Positions 8,704-17,127 of a DNA stretch of 64,000 nt are shown in pieces; the first letter of the stretch is position 1; every line of letters begins with the position of its first letter. The DNA comes from Thalassobacillus sp043497085 (GTDB lineage: Bacteria > Bacillota > Bacilli > Bacillales > Halobacillaceae), in NCBI GenBank assembly GCA_043497085.1, contig JBIEKI010000001.1; one strand, 5' to 3'. The notes below the pieces were generated by a model. The model saw nothing but the letters and a program-made list of their open reading frames with translations, searched no databases and was not told where the DNA came from. A program made the position numbers and the translations under genes.

Positions 8704-9801
8704 ATGAGTGATCCTATTATCATTGTTGGAGCCGGTTTAAGTGGCCTTCGTACCGCATCTCTACTTGTTTCGAAGGGAATCGAGTGTAAGGTGCTGGAGG
8801 CTAGAGGTCGAATTGGAGGCAGGGTTTTAAGCAGGGCAGTCGAAAATAGGCCTGACCTCGGCAAGTTTGACCTTGGACCAACATGGTTCTGGCCCCAACA
8901 TGAGCCCGTTATCTCCAGTCTTGTCAGGGAACTAGGTTTACGAACATTCGTACAGCACACCGAAGGAGCGATCCTTTTGGAGCAATCTCAGCATCAACCC
9001 ATTCAGCGACGCAGGTTACCAGATGGTGCTGTGGAAAGATCAGATCGACTTGCTGGAGGGGTTCAGTCTCTCACTGACGCGATAACAGCCACGCTTCCTC
9101 GCGGGACGATTGAGTTAGACACGCGTGTAACAACAATCCATCTGGATGAAAAAGAAACCATCACTCTTGAAACTGCCCATGCTGGAAAGCAAAAAAGTAT
9201 ACGTGCAAAAGCAGTTATCCGGGCGTTACCTCCCCGGATTGTGGCGCGCCACATTACCTTCTCGCCATCATTTCCTGATAAGCTTACGGCCAGCTTAATG
9301 GATAAGCCCACATGGATGGCGGGGCAGGCTAAAGCGGTTGCGATTTATAATCGTCCTTTTTGGCGGGAAGATGGACTTTCCGGTCAGGCAATGAGCTGGG
9401 CTGGTCCCTTGCAGGAAATCCATGATGCATCACCGGAGACAGGTTGCGGTGCACTTTTTGGTTTCTTAGGAATGCCTGCAAAAATGCGCCAGGAGCTGGG
9501 TGAGGAAAAAGTTCTCAAACTTGTCGTTGACCAGTTAGTCCGGCTCTTTGGTCCGTCCGCTGAAAAACCAATTTCCCTCCTGTATAAGGACTGGTCACTT
9601 GATCCTGAAACTGCAGTGGAAGATGACTCCACCCCGCTTAGCAGCTTTCCAAACTATGGGAGACCTGAAAGTGCCAAAGTCTGGGATAAAAAGATTGTCT
9701 TTGCTGGCACTGAAACCGCTTCGGAACATGGGGGACACCTGGAAGGAGCACTTCGGGCGGCTGAACGTGCGTATAATGAAACTATTGTATTATATAAATG
9801 A
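8704..9801 (+). CDS. Flavin amine oxidase family protein
   Basis: 365 residues with an N-terminal dinucleotide-binding fold (GAGLSGL, residues 8-14, then ExRxRIGGRV, the second half of the FAD site of amine oxidases). The C-terminal FAGTETASEHGGHLEGAL is the other conserved FAD-contacting segment of monoamine oxidase-type enzymes. It should oxidise an amine with FAD and release H2O2, in the cytoplasm. It is shorter than typical MAOs (about 450 residues) but carries both ends of the fold. Start ATG 8704 follows GAAAGGTTGAAG. It stands alone; the substrate cannot be told. Confidence 0.8.
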   Translation: MSDPIIIVGAGLSGLRTASLLVSKGIECKVLEARGRIGGRVLSRAVENRPDLGKFDLGPTWFWPQHEPVISSLVRELGLRTFVQHTEGAILLEQSQHQPIQRRRLPDGAVERSDRLAGGVQSLTDAITATLPRGTIELDTRVTTIHLDEKETITLETAHAGKQKSIRAKAVIRALPPRIVARHITFSPSFPDKLTASLMDKPTWMAGQAKAVAIYNRPFWREDGLSGQAMSWAGPLQEIHDASPETGCGALFGFLGMPAKMRQELGEEKVLKLVVDQLVRLFGPSAEKPISLLYKDWSLDPETAVEDDSTPLSSFPNYGRPESAKVWDKKIVFAGTETASEHGGHLEGALRAAERAYNETIVLYK

Positions 9802-10030
9802 GGCTTATGATCCGACAAAGATTTGGGTGATATTTACAAAAAATCAAATTATCTTACTACTATAGATACGTCATAAATATTTTAAAATATTGTTAATAAT
9901 GATACACTGAGATGGGAATAAAAATAACCGGAAAAGGTGTATAATCAGGTCGAACTGTGTCTTGCTGATCATCTATCAGCAGGCTGGATACTGCATCTTT
10001 TCTGTATGCTTAGGGAGTTTGAAAGTCAAA

Positions 10031-11539
10031 ATGAGCGAAAAATATACGAAATCAGACGTCATCTTAATTGGTGCAGGAATTATGAGTGCAACATTGGGGT
10101 CACTACTGAAAGAATTAGTACCTGACTGGAACATCAGAGTGTTTGAAAGGCTCGAAAGTGCAGGAGAGGAAAGTTCGAATGTATGGAACAATGCAGGGAC
10201 AGGACATGCTGCCTTATGTGAGCTCAACTATACTCCGGAAAAGCCGGACGGCTCTATCGATATTAAGAAAGCGCTTAAAGTCAATGAACAATTCAGAGTT
10301 TCCAAGCAATTCTGGGCTCATCTGGTAAACAGCAATAGAATCCGTAACCCACGGGAATTTATCATGCCATTGCCGCACATGAGTCTGGTAAGAGGAAAAC
10401 AGAACGTGGAATTTTTAAGAAAGCGTTTCGAAACCATGTCTGCCAATCCACTGTTCAAGGAGATGGAATTTTCCGATGATCCGGAACAGCTGAAGACATG
10501 GATGCCGTTGATTATGAAAAACAGGCCAGCGGACGAAGCCATTGCAGCAACAAAAATCGATACCGGGACTGATGTCAATTTTGGCGCATTGACGCGTAAA
10601 ATGTTCGATGATTTGGAGAGCAAAGACATCGAGGTATACTACAAGCACAATGTAGAAGATATTACACGCACCAGCGATGGCGCGTGGGAAGTGAAAGTCC
10701 TTGATATGGCTAACGATAAAATCGAATACCATACCGCGAACTTCGTTTTCATCGGCGGAGGTGGCGGAAGCTTTCACCTTTTACAGAAAACTGGTATTCC
10801 TGAATCCAAGCGTATTGGAGGATTCCCGGTAAGCGGTCAGTTCATGGTCTGCAAAAATCCGGAAGTGATCGAAAAGCATCATGCAAAAGTATACGGAAAA
10901 GCTGATGTTGGAGCACCTCCAATGTCCGTTCCGCATCTGGATACACGATTTATCGATGGTAGAAAGTCGCTGTTATTCGGACCGTTTGCCGGCTTTTCGC
11001 CGAAATTCCTTAAAACAGGTTCACTGACGGATTTGGTGACGTCTGTCAAACCAGATAATCTTCTTACCATGTTAGGCGCCGGTGTGAAAAATGCTTCCTT
11101 GACTAAATACTTGATTGAACAGGTGGTCCAGTCTAAGGAACAGCGCATGGAAGCTTTACGCCAGTTCATCCCAGATGCTAAAAGTGAGGACTGGGACCTG
11201 GTAGTAGCGGGTCAACGGGTACAAGTTATCAAAGATACAGAGGCCGGTGGAAAAGGAACCCTGCAATTCGGTACCGAAGTCGTCAGTTCTTCCGATGGCT
11301 CGATAGCTGCCTTACTTGGTGCTTCTCCAGGTGCTTCTACAGCTGTATCCGTCATGCTTGAAGTACTCGAAAGATGCTTCCCGCAACATGTGAAAGAATG
11401 GGAGCCGAAAATAAAAGAAATGATTCCGTCTTATGGGGTCCGGCTATCAGAAAATCCAGAGCTTCTTGAAGAAGTTAATACGACAACCGATCGGGCACTG
11501 GATTTAGCAGAAGATGAAAAAATAGCAAATTCGAACTGA
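10031..11539 (+). CDS. mqo: Malate:quinone oxidoreductase
   Basis: Membrane-peripheral FAD enzyme that oxidises malate to oxaloacetate and passes electrons to menaquinone, bypassing malate dehydrogenase in the citric acid cycle. About 502 residues from the ATG at 10031, the usual Mqo length. The N-terminus carries the FAD motif (LIGAGIMSATLG), then SNVWNNAGTGHAALCELNYTP, a signature of Mqo, and GTLQFGTEVV near the C-terminus. The open frame extends upstream to 9962, but the ATG at 10031 with AGGGAG upstream gives the family's usual start. Single-gene unit with its own terminator. Confidence 0.95.
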   Translation: MSEKYTKSDVILIGAGIMSATLGSLLKELVPDWNIRVFERLESAGEESSNVWNNAGTGHAALCELNYTPEKPDGSIDIKKALKVNEQFRVSKQFWAHLVNSNRIRNPREFIMPLPHMSLVRGKQNVEFLRKRFETMSANPLFKEMEFSDDPEQLKTWMPLIMKNRPADEAIAATKIDTGTDVNFGALTRKMFDDLESKDIEVYYKHNVEDITRTSDGAWEVKVLDMANDKIEYHTANFVFIGGGGGSFHLLQKTGIPESKRIGGFPVSGQFMVCKNPEVIEKHHAKVYGKADVGAPPMSVPHLDTRFIDGRKSLLFGPFAGFSPKFLKTGSLTDLVTSVKPDNLLTMLGAGVKNASLTKYLIEQVVQSKEQRMEALRQFIPDAKSEDWDLVVAGQRVQVIKDTEAGGKGTLQFGTEVVSSSDGSIAALLGASPGASTAVSVMLEVLERCFPQHVKEWEPKIKEMIPSYGVRLSENPELLEEVNTTTDRALDLAEDEKIANSN

Positions 11540-11553
11540 AATATTAGTGTGGC

Positions 11554-11603
11554 AAAGGAAGTATAATGGCTGGTTCAGCACATTTATGCTTCCTTTATTT
11601 TTT
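11554..11603 (+). terminator. Terminator of mqo
   Basis: Stem of about 12 bases (AAAGGAAGTATAA paired with TTATGCTTCCTTT, one G-T pair) followed by ATTTTTT. Confidence 0.75.
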
Positions 11604-11626
11604 GTATGAAGGAAGGGGTGGAACAG

Positions 11627-11764
11627 GTGCCAATCAGTCGATGGTTGTGGCCAATAGCCGGGGTGGTTATTGTAATTGCTGCATTGTTAGATTTGAAATA
11701 CAAAGGATTGGGTTATCGCATATTACCAGCTTCTGTACAGGAATATATTGATTCACGTTTGTAA
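11627..11764 (+). CDS. 45-residue single-pass membrane protein
   Basis: Begins at a GTG (11627) behind GGAAGGGGTGG; an in-frame ATG at 11606 would add seven residues. The peptide starts PISRWLWPIAGVV, has one hydrophobic helix and a polar tail ending QEYIDSRL. A strong terminator follows immediately. No known family recognised. It lies between two terminators, so it must be expressed from read-through or a local promoter. Confidence 0.55.
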   Translation: MPISRWLWPIAGVVIVIAALLDLKYKGLGYRILPASVQEYIDSRL

Positions 11765-11811
11765 ATGCCTGCCCCCACTTTGCCGAATGCAGAGTGGGGC
11801 AGGCATTTTTT
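11763..11811 (+). terminator. GCCTGCCCC-type terminator
   Basis: Stem AAATGCCTGCCCC/GGGGCAGGCATTT with further pairing inside, then TTTTTT. One of a family of similar hairpins in this window (see findings). Confidence 0.85.
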
Positions 11812-12034
11812 GTTCCCCTTATGAACCTGGTTGTGTTTTCTATCTTGAATGAGCAGACCATCTTTGTTAACAGATCCCTCCCTAACGTAGTGATGTCCAG
11901 CCCTTACTCCTATAAAACCCTCCTAACACCAGCAACTTCTGACTTAACGCGACGACGTTCTTCCTTTTCGTAAGAATGTGGACACCATGCGGCAAAAACA
12001 GCCGTACTGTTGTAGGTTTTTCAGTGATTTTGAG

Positions 12035-12083
12035 GAACGAAAATAAAAGGAAATCGGAAAGTTTTAGCCAATTAGCAAGTATA
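12035..12083 (+). promoter_or_regulatory. Upstream element, copy 1 of a 49-base repeat
   Basis: Matches 13134-13182 without gaps at about 38 of 49 positions. The best block is TAGCCAATTA followed by (G/A)CAAGTATA. It ends about 26 bases before the start codon of the secreted protein at 12110, and the other copy lies upstream of the secreted subtilase. It is a candidate shared promoter or activator site. Confidence 0.5.
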
Positions 12084-12109
12084 ACCAATTTTATTTCAGG
12101 AGGGATTAA

Positions 12110-12400
12110 GTGGAAAATTTATTAACGGCTGTGTTGGGGTTTGTGTTGCTGGCAGGCATATTACCGTTCGTCAAAGTGGTGAGTGCTGAGATCGGAAGCT
12201 ATGACAATAGTTGGTTCAATGAGGGAAAGATGGGTAGTGAAAAACTAACAGGATTGAAAGAAGTGGTTGCCGGTTATGTTCACGAAAACAGTTTTGTACA
12301 GATCAGGGGGCCTACTTCGATGGCGGGGAAGGAGGCAATAGGGAAGCCAAGATTTAGATTTCGTAATCTGAAAACGTGCCCCACGATTCGTTCCGGTTAA
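12110..12400 (+). CDS. Small secreted protein, function unknown
   Basis: 96 residues from a GTG at 12110 behind a near-perfect AGGAGGG. The first 26 residues (MENLLTAVLGF, LLAGILPF, then VSA) form a signal peptide with a plausible cut after VSA. The mature part is short, hydrophilic and unrecognised. Its last 47 bases overlap the end of the convergent staygreen gene, so the C-terminal residues may be accidental coding and the gene could be truncated. It shares its upstream element with the Vpr-like protease at 13310, which suggests coordinated expression. Confidence 0.5.
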   Translation: MENLLTAVLGFVLLAGILPFVKVVSAEIGSYDNSWFNEGKMGSEKLTGLKEVVAGYVHENSFVQIRGPTSMAGKEAIGKPRFRFRNLKTCPTIRSG

Positions 12401-12809
12401 ACTGGGGACTTACGGAAATAAAATGAATGAAGAGCGGAGCATGATTTAATTGGGGGTGGTGTATGAAAAATTGTTTATCTCCATATCGGATTGCTTGAAG
12501 GGCTAGCGGCAGTTCCCTTCTAAAAATCGTATTTCGTATCGAAGCTGTGGACTGATTAAAGGGCCCTGTGCCATCTACAAAAACGTACGCTTGATAGTAG
12601 CATCCTTCTCCCGTATTGATCCATTCGCCAAGCACTTCATCCCTCATCGGGTTGATAGTATCGTAGGCATAATTCTGTCCAATTGTTAAAAAAAGCTCTG
12701 CAGTAATGTCTGAATGGGTAAGTGTATAGCGCCTTGGCAGTATAGGCGTGGTGGCGGTGACTCCTTCTCTGAATTCCACGGAAAGCTTTTCAGGATTTAA
12801 TTTCTTCAA
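12354..12809 (-). CDS. Staygreen (SGR) family protein
   Basis: 151 residues. KLSVEFREGVTATTPILPRRYTLTHSD followed by AELFLTIG and NPMRDEVLGEW is the signature of the staygreen family. In plants SGR removes magnesium from chlorophyll a. Bacterial members are found in non-photosynthetic Firmicutes, where the natural role is not established; magnesium dechelation has been shown for some bacterial homologues. Starts at TTG 12809 behind GAGGAGTGAGG. Cytoplasmic, no signal. It stands alone and converges on the small secreted gene with a 47-base overlap. Confidence 0.8.
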   Translation of the reverse strand: MKKLNPEKLSVEFREGVTATTPILPRRYTLTHSDITAELFLTIGQNYAYDTINPMRDEVLGEWINTGEGCYYQAYVFVDGTGPFNQSTASIRNTIFRRELPLALQAIRYGDKQFFIHHPQLNHAPLFIHFISVSPQFNRNESWGTFSDYEI

Positions 12810-13039
12810 AGCCTCACTCCTCTCGAAAAAATCTCCTTAGGAAAAATTATTCCCATGGTGGAAGGAAAATGCCTATTGCTGGGCGACATAATTGGGCACT
12901 CCAAGCGGTTAATTGAGCGAAGTTATTTGATAATTAGGCGATAAGCCCTGATATTAGAGCGGAAAGCGTCGCTATTTAGGTGAACAGGTTTAAAATTTTC
13001 GTTGAAGCGATCGATTTCTTTCTCTTACCCAATCGATTA

Positions 13040-13084
13040 AATGCCTTCTCTCCATTAAGCCAACCTTAATGGAGAGAAGGCATT
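13040..13084. terminator. Perfect 20-base-pair hairpin between divergent genes
   Basis: AATGCCTTCTCTCCATTAAG at 13040-13059 pairs exactly with 13065-13084 across a five-base loop. It looks like the other ATGCC/GGCAT terminators here but has no gene to terminate, and only short A/T flanks. Confidence 0.6.
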
Positions 13085-13133
13085 CTAATAGACAAATTCA
13101 GCCCTTACCTGCAGCTTTTTAAGGGAATTTGAC

Positions 13134-13182
13134 GAACGAAAGTTAAAGGAAAACACGAATAACTAGCCAATTAACAAGTATA
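13134..13182 (+). promoter_or_regulatory. Upstream element, copy 2 of a 49-base repeat
   Basis: Gapless partner of 12035-12083, with TAGCCAATTAACAAGTATA at its 3' end. It precedes the secreted subtilase gene by about 130 bases. Confidence 0.5.
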
Positions 13183-13225
13183 CGAACCTGTGCGTTATTT
13201 CGTATGAATTGTTCGTAAAGGAGGA

Positions 13226-13282
13226 ATGGGTAGAGCACCTGTACATAATTACCAGCAAGTGAAACATTACATTAACCAATAA
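13226..13282 (+). CDS. Possible 18-codon leader peptide
   Basis: ATG one base after AAAGGAGG, reading MGRAPVHNYQQVKHYINQ and stopping 27 bases before the protease start. The Shine-Dalgarno spacing is shorter than ideal, so translation is doubtful; the strong AGGAGG is otherwise unexplained. Confidence 0.25.
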   Translation: MGRAPVHNYQQVKHYINQ

Positions 13283-13309
13283 ACTTTTGAGAGAGGGAGT
13301 AAGACACAA

Positions 13310-15706
13310 ATGAAGCGAAATTTATCTAGAGTATTATTCAGCCTGTTAGCATTTATGTTGATTTTTTCTGCATTCAACTTTAATGCAGGGGCAAATGAAA
13401 GCAGAACCCAACTTACAGAATTGGATACAGCGGAAATTTTCGGAGACCTTGAATTAGGATCGGAACGACCGACGTCGGTCATTGTCGAGCTCGAAGCGGA
13501 GTCTATGGTAGAAGCAAAGCATCAAGGGAAGAAACAGACAAAAGCTAATCTGAAGGCCGAAAGAGGAAAAGTGATTAATGAATTGAAAAAGGCGGTAAAA
13601 GATGCGGATGTAAATCGGGAGTATGACTATGTTTTCTCTGGTTTCTCTGTAAAACTGCCGGCCAATGAAATTATCAAACTATCATCGGTCGATGGTGTGA
13701 AAGCTATCTATCCGAATGTTCACTATACTGCCGAGGTTATCTCAAAGAAAGAGATTTCTGAGGAAGAGTTCAGTCCAGAAATGATGGATAGTGCTCCTTT
13801 CATTGGAGCAAATGAGGCCTGGGAAGCTGGATTTACCGGTGAAGGTGTAACGGTAGCAGTCATTGACACTGGTGTTGATTATACGCACCCTGATTTAGCT
13901 CATGCATTTAGAGATAATAAAGGGTACGATTTTGTAGATAATGATAATGATCCGCAAGAGGGTCCTACTCAATACCACGGGACCCACGTCTCTGGTACAG
14001 TTGCAGCAAATGGAGCGATTAAAGGGGTTGCTCCTGATGCTACATTACTAGGATACCGTGTACTGGGACCAGATGGTGGTACGACTGAAGATGTAGTAGC
14101 TGGTATTGAAATGGCTGTCCTGGATGGCGCGGACGTCATGAACCTGTCCTTAGGTAACTCGCTCAACAACCCTGACTGGGCGACGTCTATCGCTTTAGAC
14201 TGGGCGATGGCGGAAGGCGTAGTTGCAGTCACTTCCAATGGTAACGCTGGTCCGGATAACTGGACAGTAGGCTCACCAGGTACGTCGCGTGATGCTATTT
14301 CTGTAGGAGCGACACAGCTTCCTTACAATGAATATACAGTAGATCTATCCACTTCTGAAGATGTCGAGTATCCTACCGCAAAGGTGATGGGATTCCCATC
14401 TGATGATGAGTTACTTGCATTGAATGAAGATGAATTCGAGTTTGAATATGTTGGTTTAGGTGCTGCTAGTGATTTTGAAGAAAAAGATCTTGAAGGAAAA
14501 ATTGCGTTAATCAAACGTGGAGAATATCCATTTGTGGATAAAGCAACCAATGCTAAGGAAGCTGGGGCGTTAGGTGTGATTATTTTTAATCATAGTGCCG
14601 GTGAACAACCTAACGTTCCTGGAATGGCAGTACCGACAATAAAAACTTCTTTAGAAGATGGAGAAAAGTTATTATCTGAGTTAGAAACAGGCAATAACAA
14701 AGTTTCTTTTGATATAGAATTTGATAAATCTGTAGATGAAACTATGGCGGACTTCTCGTCCCGCGGTCCAGTCACATTGTCATGGATGATCAAGCCCGAC
14801 GTTTCTGCGCCTGGGGTGAACATTACAAGTACATTCCCTGGTGATGGTTATGTAGCGCTACAGGGAACGAGCATGTCATCTCCACATGTAGCTGGTGCTG
14901 CAGCATTACTTTTGGAGAAAAATCCAAATTGGGAAACCAATGATGTAAAAGCTGCGTTGATGAACACTGCAGTTGATGTTATTGATCCGGGTACTGGTGC
15001 AGCTTATGCGCATAACACACAAGGAGCGGGAAGCATCCGCGTGGTTGAAGCATTAAATACTAAAACCCTCGTTGGTACTGGCAGCCATTCCTTTGGCAAG
15101 TTTGTAAAAGACAGTGGGAAGCAAGTAGAGAGACAAAGCTTTGAGATTAAGAACCTATCCAATAAAAAGAAGACTTATAGCTTTGATGTTCAATTTACCG
15201 ATAATCCGGCTGGCATTAAAGTAATGACAAGTAAAAACTTGAAAGTCAATGCAGGTAAATCTCAAAAGGTGAACTTCAACGTCCAGGTAGATACGTCTAA
15301 ACTTGAGCCTGGTTACTATGAAGGAACCGTTTTAGTAAGTGAAGGTAAGGAAACAATCAAAGTTCCAACGATTTTATTCGTTGGGGAGCCGGATTACCCA
15401 AGGGTAACAGGAGCGTTTATGGATAAAGCAAGTGAAGAGTCATACTATGTCGGTGCTTATCTGCCTGGAGGCGCTGAAGTCTTAGCCTATGATTTATATC
15501 AATTTAATGCTGAAGATGGAACAATTGGGGGTTTTGTAGATACTTTAGGTTCATTCACAAATGCTCCAATTCCATATCATGAATTCATATGGGATGGCAC
15601 AGTACAAAATGGTATTGAGCTACCAAACGGAGATTGGGTACTAGCAGTATACGTAGAGAAAGAAGGTGTTACGGACTATAAAGCCTATCTAGTAACCAAA
15701 GAATAA
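13310..15706 (+). CDS. Vpr-like secreted subtilisin-family protease
   Basis: 798 residues. A signal peptide (about 28 residues, ending in GANA-like sequence) is followed by an I9-type inhibitory propeptide. The S8 catalytic domain shows Asp in VIDTGVDYTHP (about 185), His in HGTHVSG (about 223) and Ser in GTSMSSPHVAG (about 521). About 150 residues between His and Ser form a PA (protease-associated) insert with LIKRGEYPFVDKATNAKEAGA, as in Vpr/minor extracellular protease. The C-terminal 200 residues look like Fn3-type beta domains. It would digest extracellular protein for nutrition. The mature part is acidic, as usual for salt-tolerant species. RBS GAGAGAGGGAG. Single gene with terminator. 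Confidence 0.9.
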   Translation: MKRNLSRVLFSLLAFMLIFSAFNFNAGANESRTQLTELDTAEIFGDLELGSERPTSVIVELEAESMVEAKHQGKKQTKANLKAERGKVINELKKAVKDADVNREYDYVFSGFSVKLPANEIIKLSSVDGVKAIYPNVHYTAEVISKKEISEEEFSPEMMDSAPFIGANEAWEAGFTGEGVTVAVIDTGVDYTHPDLAHAFRDNKGYDFVDNDNDPQEGPTQYHGTHVSGTVAANGAIKGVAPDATLLGYRVLGPDGGTTEDVVAGIEMAVLDGADVMNLSLGNSLNNPDWATSIALDWAMAEGVVAVTSNGNAGPDNWTVGSPGTSRDAISVGATQLPYNEYTVDLSTSEDVEYPTAKVMGFPSDDELLALNEDEFEFEYVGLGAASDFEEKDLEGKIALIKRGEYPFVDKATNAKEAGALGVIIFNHSAGEQPNVPGMAVPTIKTSLEDGEKLLSELETGNNKVSFDIEFDKSVDETMADFSSRGPVTLSWMIKPDVSAPGVNITSTFPGDGYVALQGTSMSSPHVAGAAALLLEKNPNWETNDVKAALMNTAVDVIDPGTGAAYAHNTQGAGSIRVVEALNTKTLVGTGSHSFGKFVKDSGKQVERQSFEIKNLSNKKKTYSFDVQFTDNPAGIKVMTSKNLKVNAGKSQKVNFNVQVDTSKLEPGYYEGTVLVSEGKETIKVPTILFVGEPDYPRVTGAFMDKASEESYYVGAYLPGGAEVLAYDLYQFNAEDGTIGGFVDTLGSFTNAPIPYHEFIWDGTVQNGIELPNGDWVLAVYVEKEGVTDYKAYLVTKE

Positions 15707-15712
15707 ATTTTT

Positions 15713-15750
15713 AAAAAAGGATTTCAGCTCATGCAGCTGGAATCCTTTTT
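15713..15750. terminator. Bidirectional terminator
   Basis: AAAAAGGATTTCAGCT pairs with AGCTGGAATCCTTTTT; it serves the protease gene and possibly the convergent gene at 15755. Confidence 0.85.
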
Positions 15751-15754
15751 ACGT

Positions 15755-16246
15755 TTAACACCAAACTATAACTCTATAAGGCGTAGTCTGAGCAGGTATG
15801 CTTTTTGTCGCTGGCCCATAAACAACTATTAAATTCCGATTTGCAGGACTTGCTGAGAAAGGCTGACCATTAGCCAATAAGATTGGCGTGTTGGGAGCAA
15901 GGTTCAATCTCAAAAACCCATCACTGCTCTCCAGCTGACCGTCGAAATAATCTACTTTTACGTTTTGATAGGGCGTTTCCTTTACCATCACAAGGGCCCG
16001 GTATTGGGGCGGGTAAATGAAGGGTACAGGCGCATTCCCATCATAATATCCAGTCACCCTGTCTCCAACGTTCACGATTGCCTGATCAACAAAATAAGTA
16101 GTTGGAGCCACCACGAAATTTACCATGGCTCCAGTTTCGTTTTCCACTGAAATTATCTTATAACATCCTTCTCCTTCACCATTCGATCCCGTCATAAAGT
16201 CTTGGATCATAGTGACAGTCCCCTGAAAAGAATTAAAATTTACCAT
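15755..16246 (-). CDS. Conserved Bacillaceae protein of unknown function
   Basis: 163 residues from the ATG at 16246, chosen because GGAGGG lies six bases upstream; the frame opens at 16276. The sequence (FNSFQGTVTMIQDF, GCYKIISVENETGAMVNFVV, VGDRVTGYYD, and SPANRNLIVVYGPATKSIP) matches what I remember of a protein common in Bacillus with no assigned role. All-beta pattern, possibly two OB-like halves; no signal peptide or membrane segment. Stands alone. Confidence 0.6.
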   Translation of the reverse strand: MVNFNSFQGTVTMIQDFMTGSNGEGEGCYKIISVENETGAMVNFVVAPTTYFVDQAIVNVGDRVTGYYDGNAPVPFIYPPQYRALVMVKETPYQNVKVDYFDGQLESSDGFLRLNLAPNTPILLANGQPFSASPANRNLIVVYGPATKSIPAQTTPYRVIVWC

Positions 16247-16460
16247 CCTCATCCCTCCATCAACATCCACATCCACAAAATTAGTCGCTTTAGGCGGAAG
16301 CCATGTGCATATGCTACTAACTTATGTAAATTTACTTAGTGTGGTGAATAGCGGAGCAATCCGGAGAAGGCTTCATTTCTTCATTATCCGGTCGTAATAA
16401 TTCCACCCAATTTTTAATAGGTATGAGCATGCGCACATTACATGACAGAGGGTGGAGGAA

Positions 16461-17081
16461 ATGGTTAATGCTTTTCCAGTAAGAATCAGGACAGAAAGCA
16501 TCAGCGGCGGTCAGGATAAAACCGTTTATTATCCCCGGGCGGTGGCGATGCGTAATCCTGTGTTAGAACGGACGATCAACCGTGCGATTGTCCGGCAGAC
16601 CCAGCAGTTGATCAATGAACAGGTGGGGAATATGCCGTCGACAGTAGTGGAGATGCTTGGACTGTATGAAATCAAGAACAATCAGCGCGATGTGCTCAGC
16701 TTGGCCCTTTCCAATTATACGTACCACTATCAGGCGGCCCATGGGATGACGTATATCAAGTCGTTGACGTTCGATCTGCAAAAAGGGAAGCAGTGTGAAC
16801 TGAATGATTTATTTAAGCCGGGAAGTGATTATGTCGCAAGGCTTTCAGCTTTGATTGACGCGCAAATAAAGGAGCGGGAGATCCAGACACTGGATGGGTT
16901 CACAACCATACGTCCTGATCAGGACTTCTATATCGCTGATAAAACGCTGGTCATCTATTTTCAGCTCTATGAAATTACGCCGTATGTCTTCGGTTTTCCG
17001 ATGTTCCCGATTTCTGTTTACGAGATTCAGGATATCATTGATGAAGAAGGGCCGCTTGGGCGCATGGCCCAAAATAATTAG
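16461..17081 (+). CDS. RsiV/DUF3298-like domain protein
   Basis: 206 residues from ATG 16461, preceded by AGAGGGTGGAGG; the frame opens at a GTG nine bases earlier. YPRAVAMRNPVLERTINRAIVRQTQQLINEQ and the end FQLYEITPYVFGFPMFPISVYEI match the DUF3298 fold seen in the lysozyme-binding anti-sigma factor RsiV and in YoaM-type proteins. No signal peptide or membrane anchor is visible, so it is not itself an anti-sigma factor of the RsiV type. Role unknown. Confidence 0.6.
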   Translation: MVNAFPVRIRTESISGGQDKTVYYPRAVAMRNPVLERTINRAIVRQTQQLINEQVGNMPSTVVEMLGLYEIKNNQRDVLSLALSNYTYHYQAAHGMTYIKSLTFDLQKGKQCELNDLFKPGSDYVARLSALIDAQIKEREIQTLDGFTTIRPDQDFYIADKTLVIYFQLYEITPYVFGFPMFPISVYEIQDIIDEEGPLGRMAQNN

Positions 17082-17088
17082 GAGGAAT

Positions 17089-17124
17089 AAAAAGCAGCTT
17101 CTAAGCAAAAAGAAGCTGCTTTTG
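17089..17124. terminator. Bidirectional terminator between convergent genes
   Basis: AAAAGCAGCTTCT pairs with AGAAGCTGCTTTT around an eight-base loop, with T runs on both strands. Confidence 0.85.
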
Positions 17125-17127
17125 TAT

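Larger units (their letters stand above)
12810..13309. other. 500-base intergenic region with orphan hairpin and leader
   Basis: Lies between the divergent staygreen and protease genes. It holds imperfect GCGATAAG/GCGTCGC repeats around 12910-12985, a perfect 20-base-stem hairpin (13040-13084), the second copy of the 49-base element, and a possible 18-codon leader reading frame at 13226-13282. Confidence 0.5.

Noticed and set aside
9548..9865. A 105-codon plus-strand frame over the end of the amine oxidase gene
   Set aside because: It overlaps the FAD-binding C-terminus in another frame and lacks a start signal.
11566..11751. A 61-codon frame starting at 11566
   Set aside because: It begins inside the mqo terminator and is out of frame with the better small gene at 11627, which has a real RBS and a membrane helix.
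12890..12990. GCGATAAG/GCGTCGC-like short repeats, considered as a CRISPR or ERIC-like array
   Set aside because: The units are too irregular in length and sequence; no repeat-spacer pattern is present.
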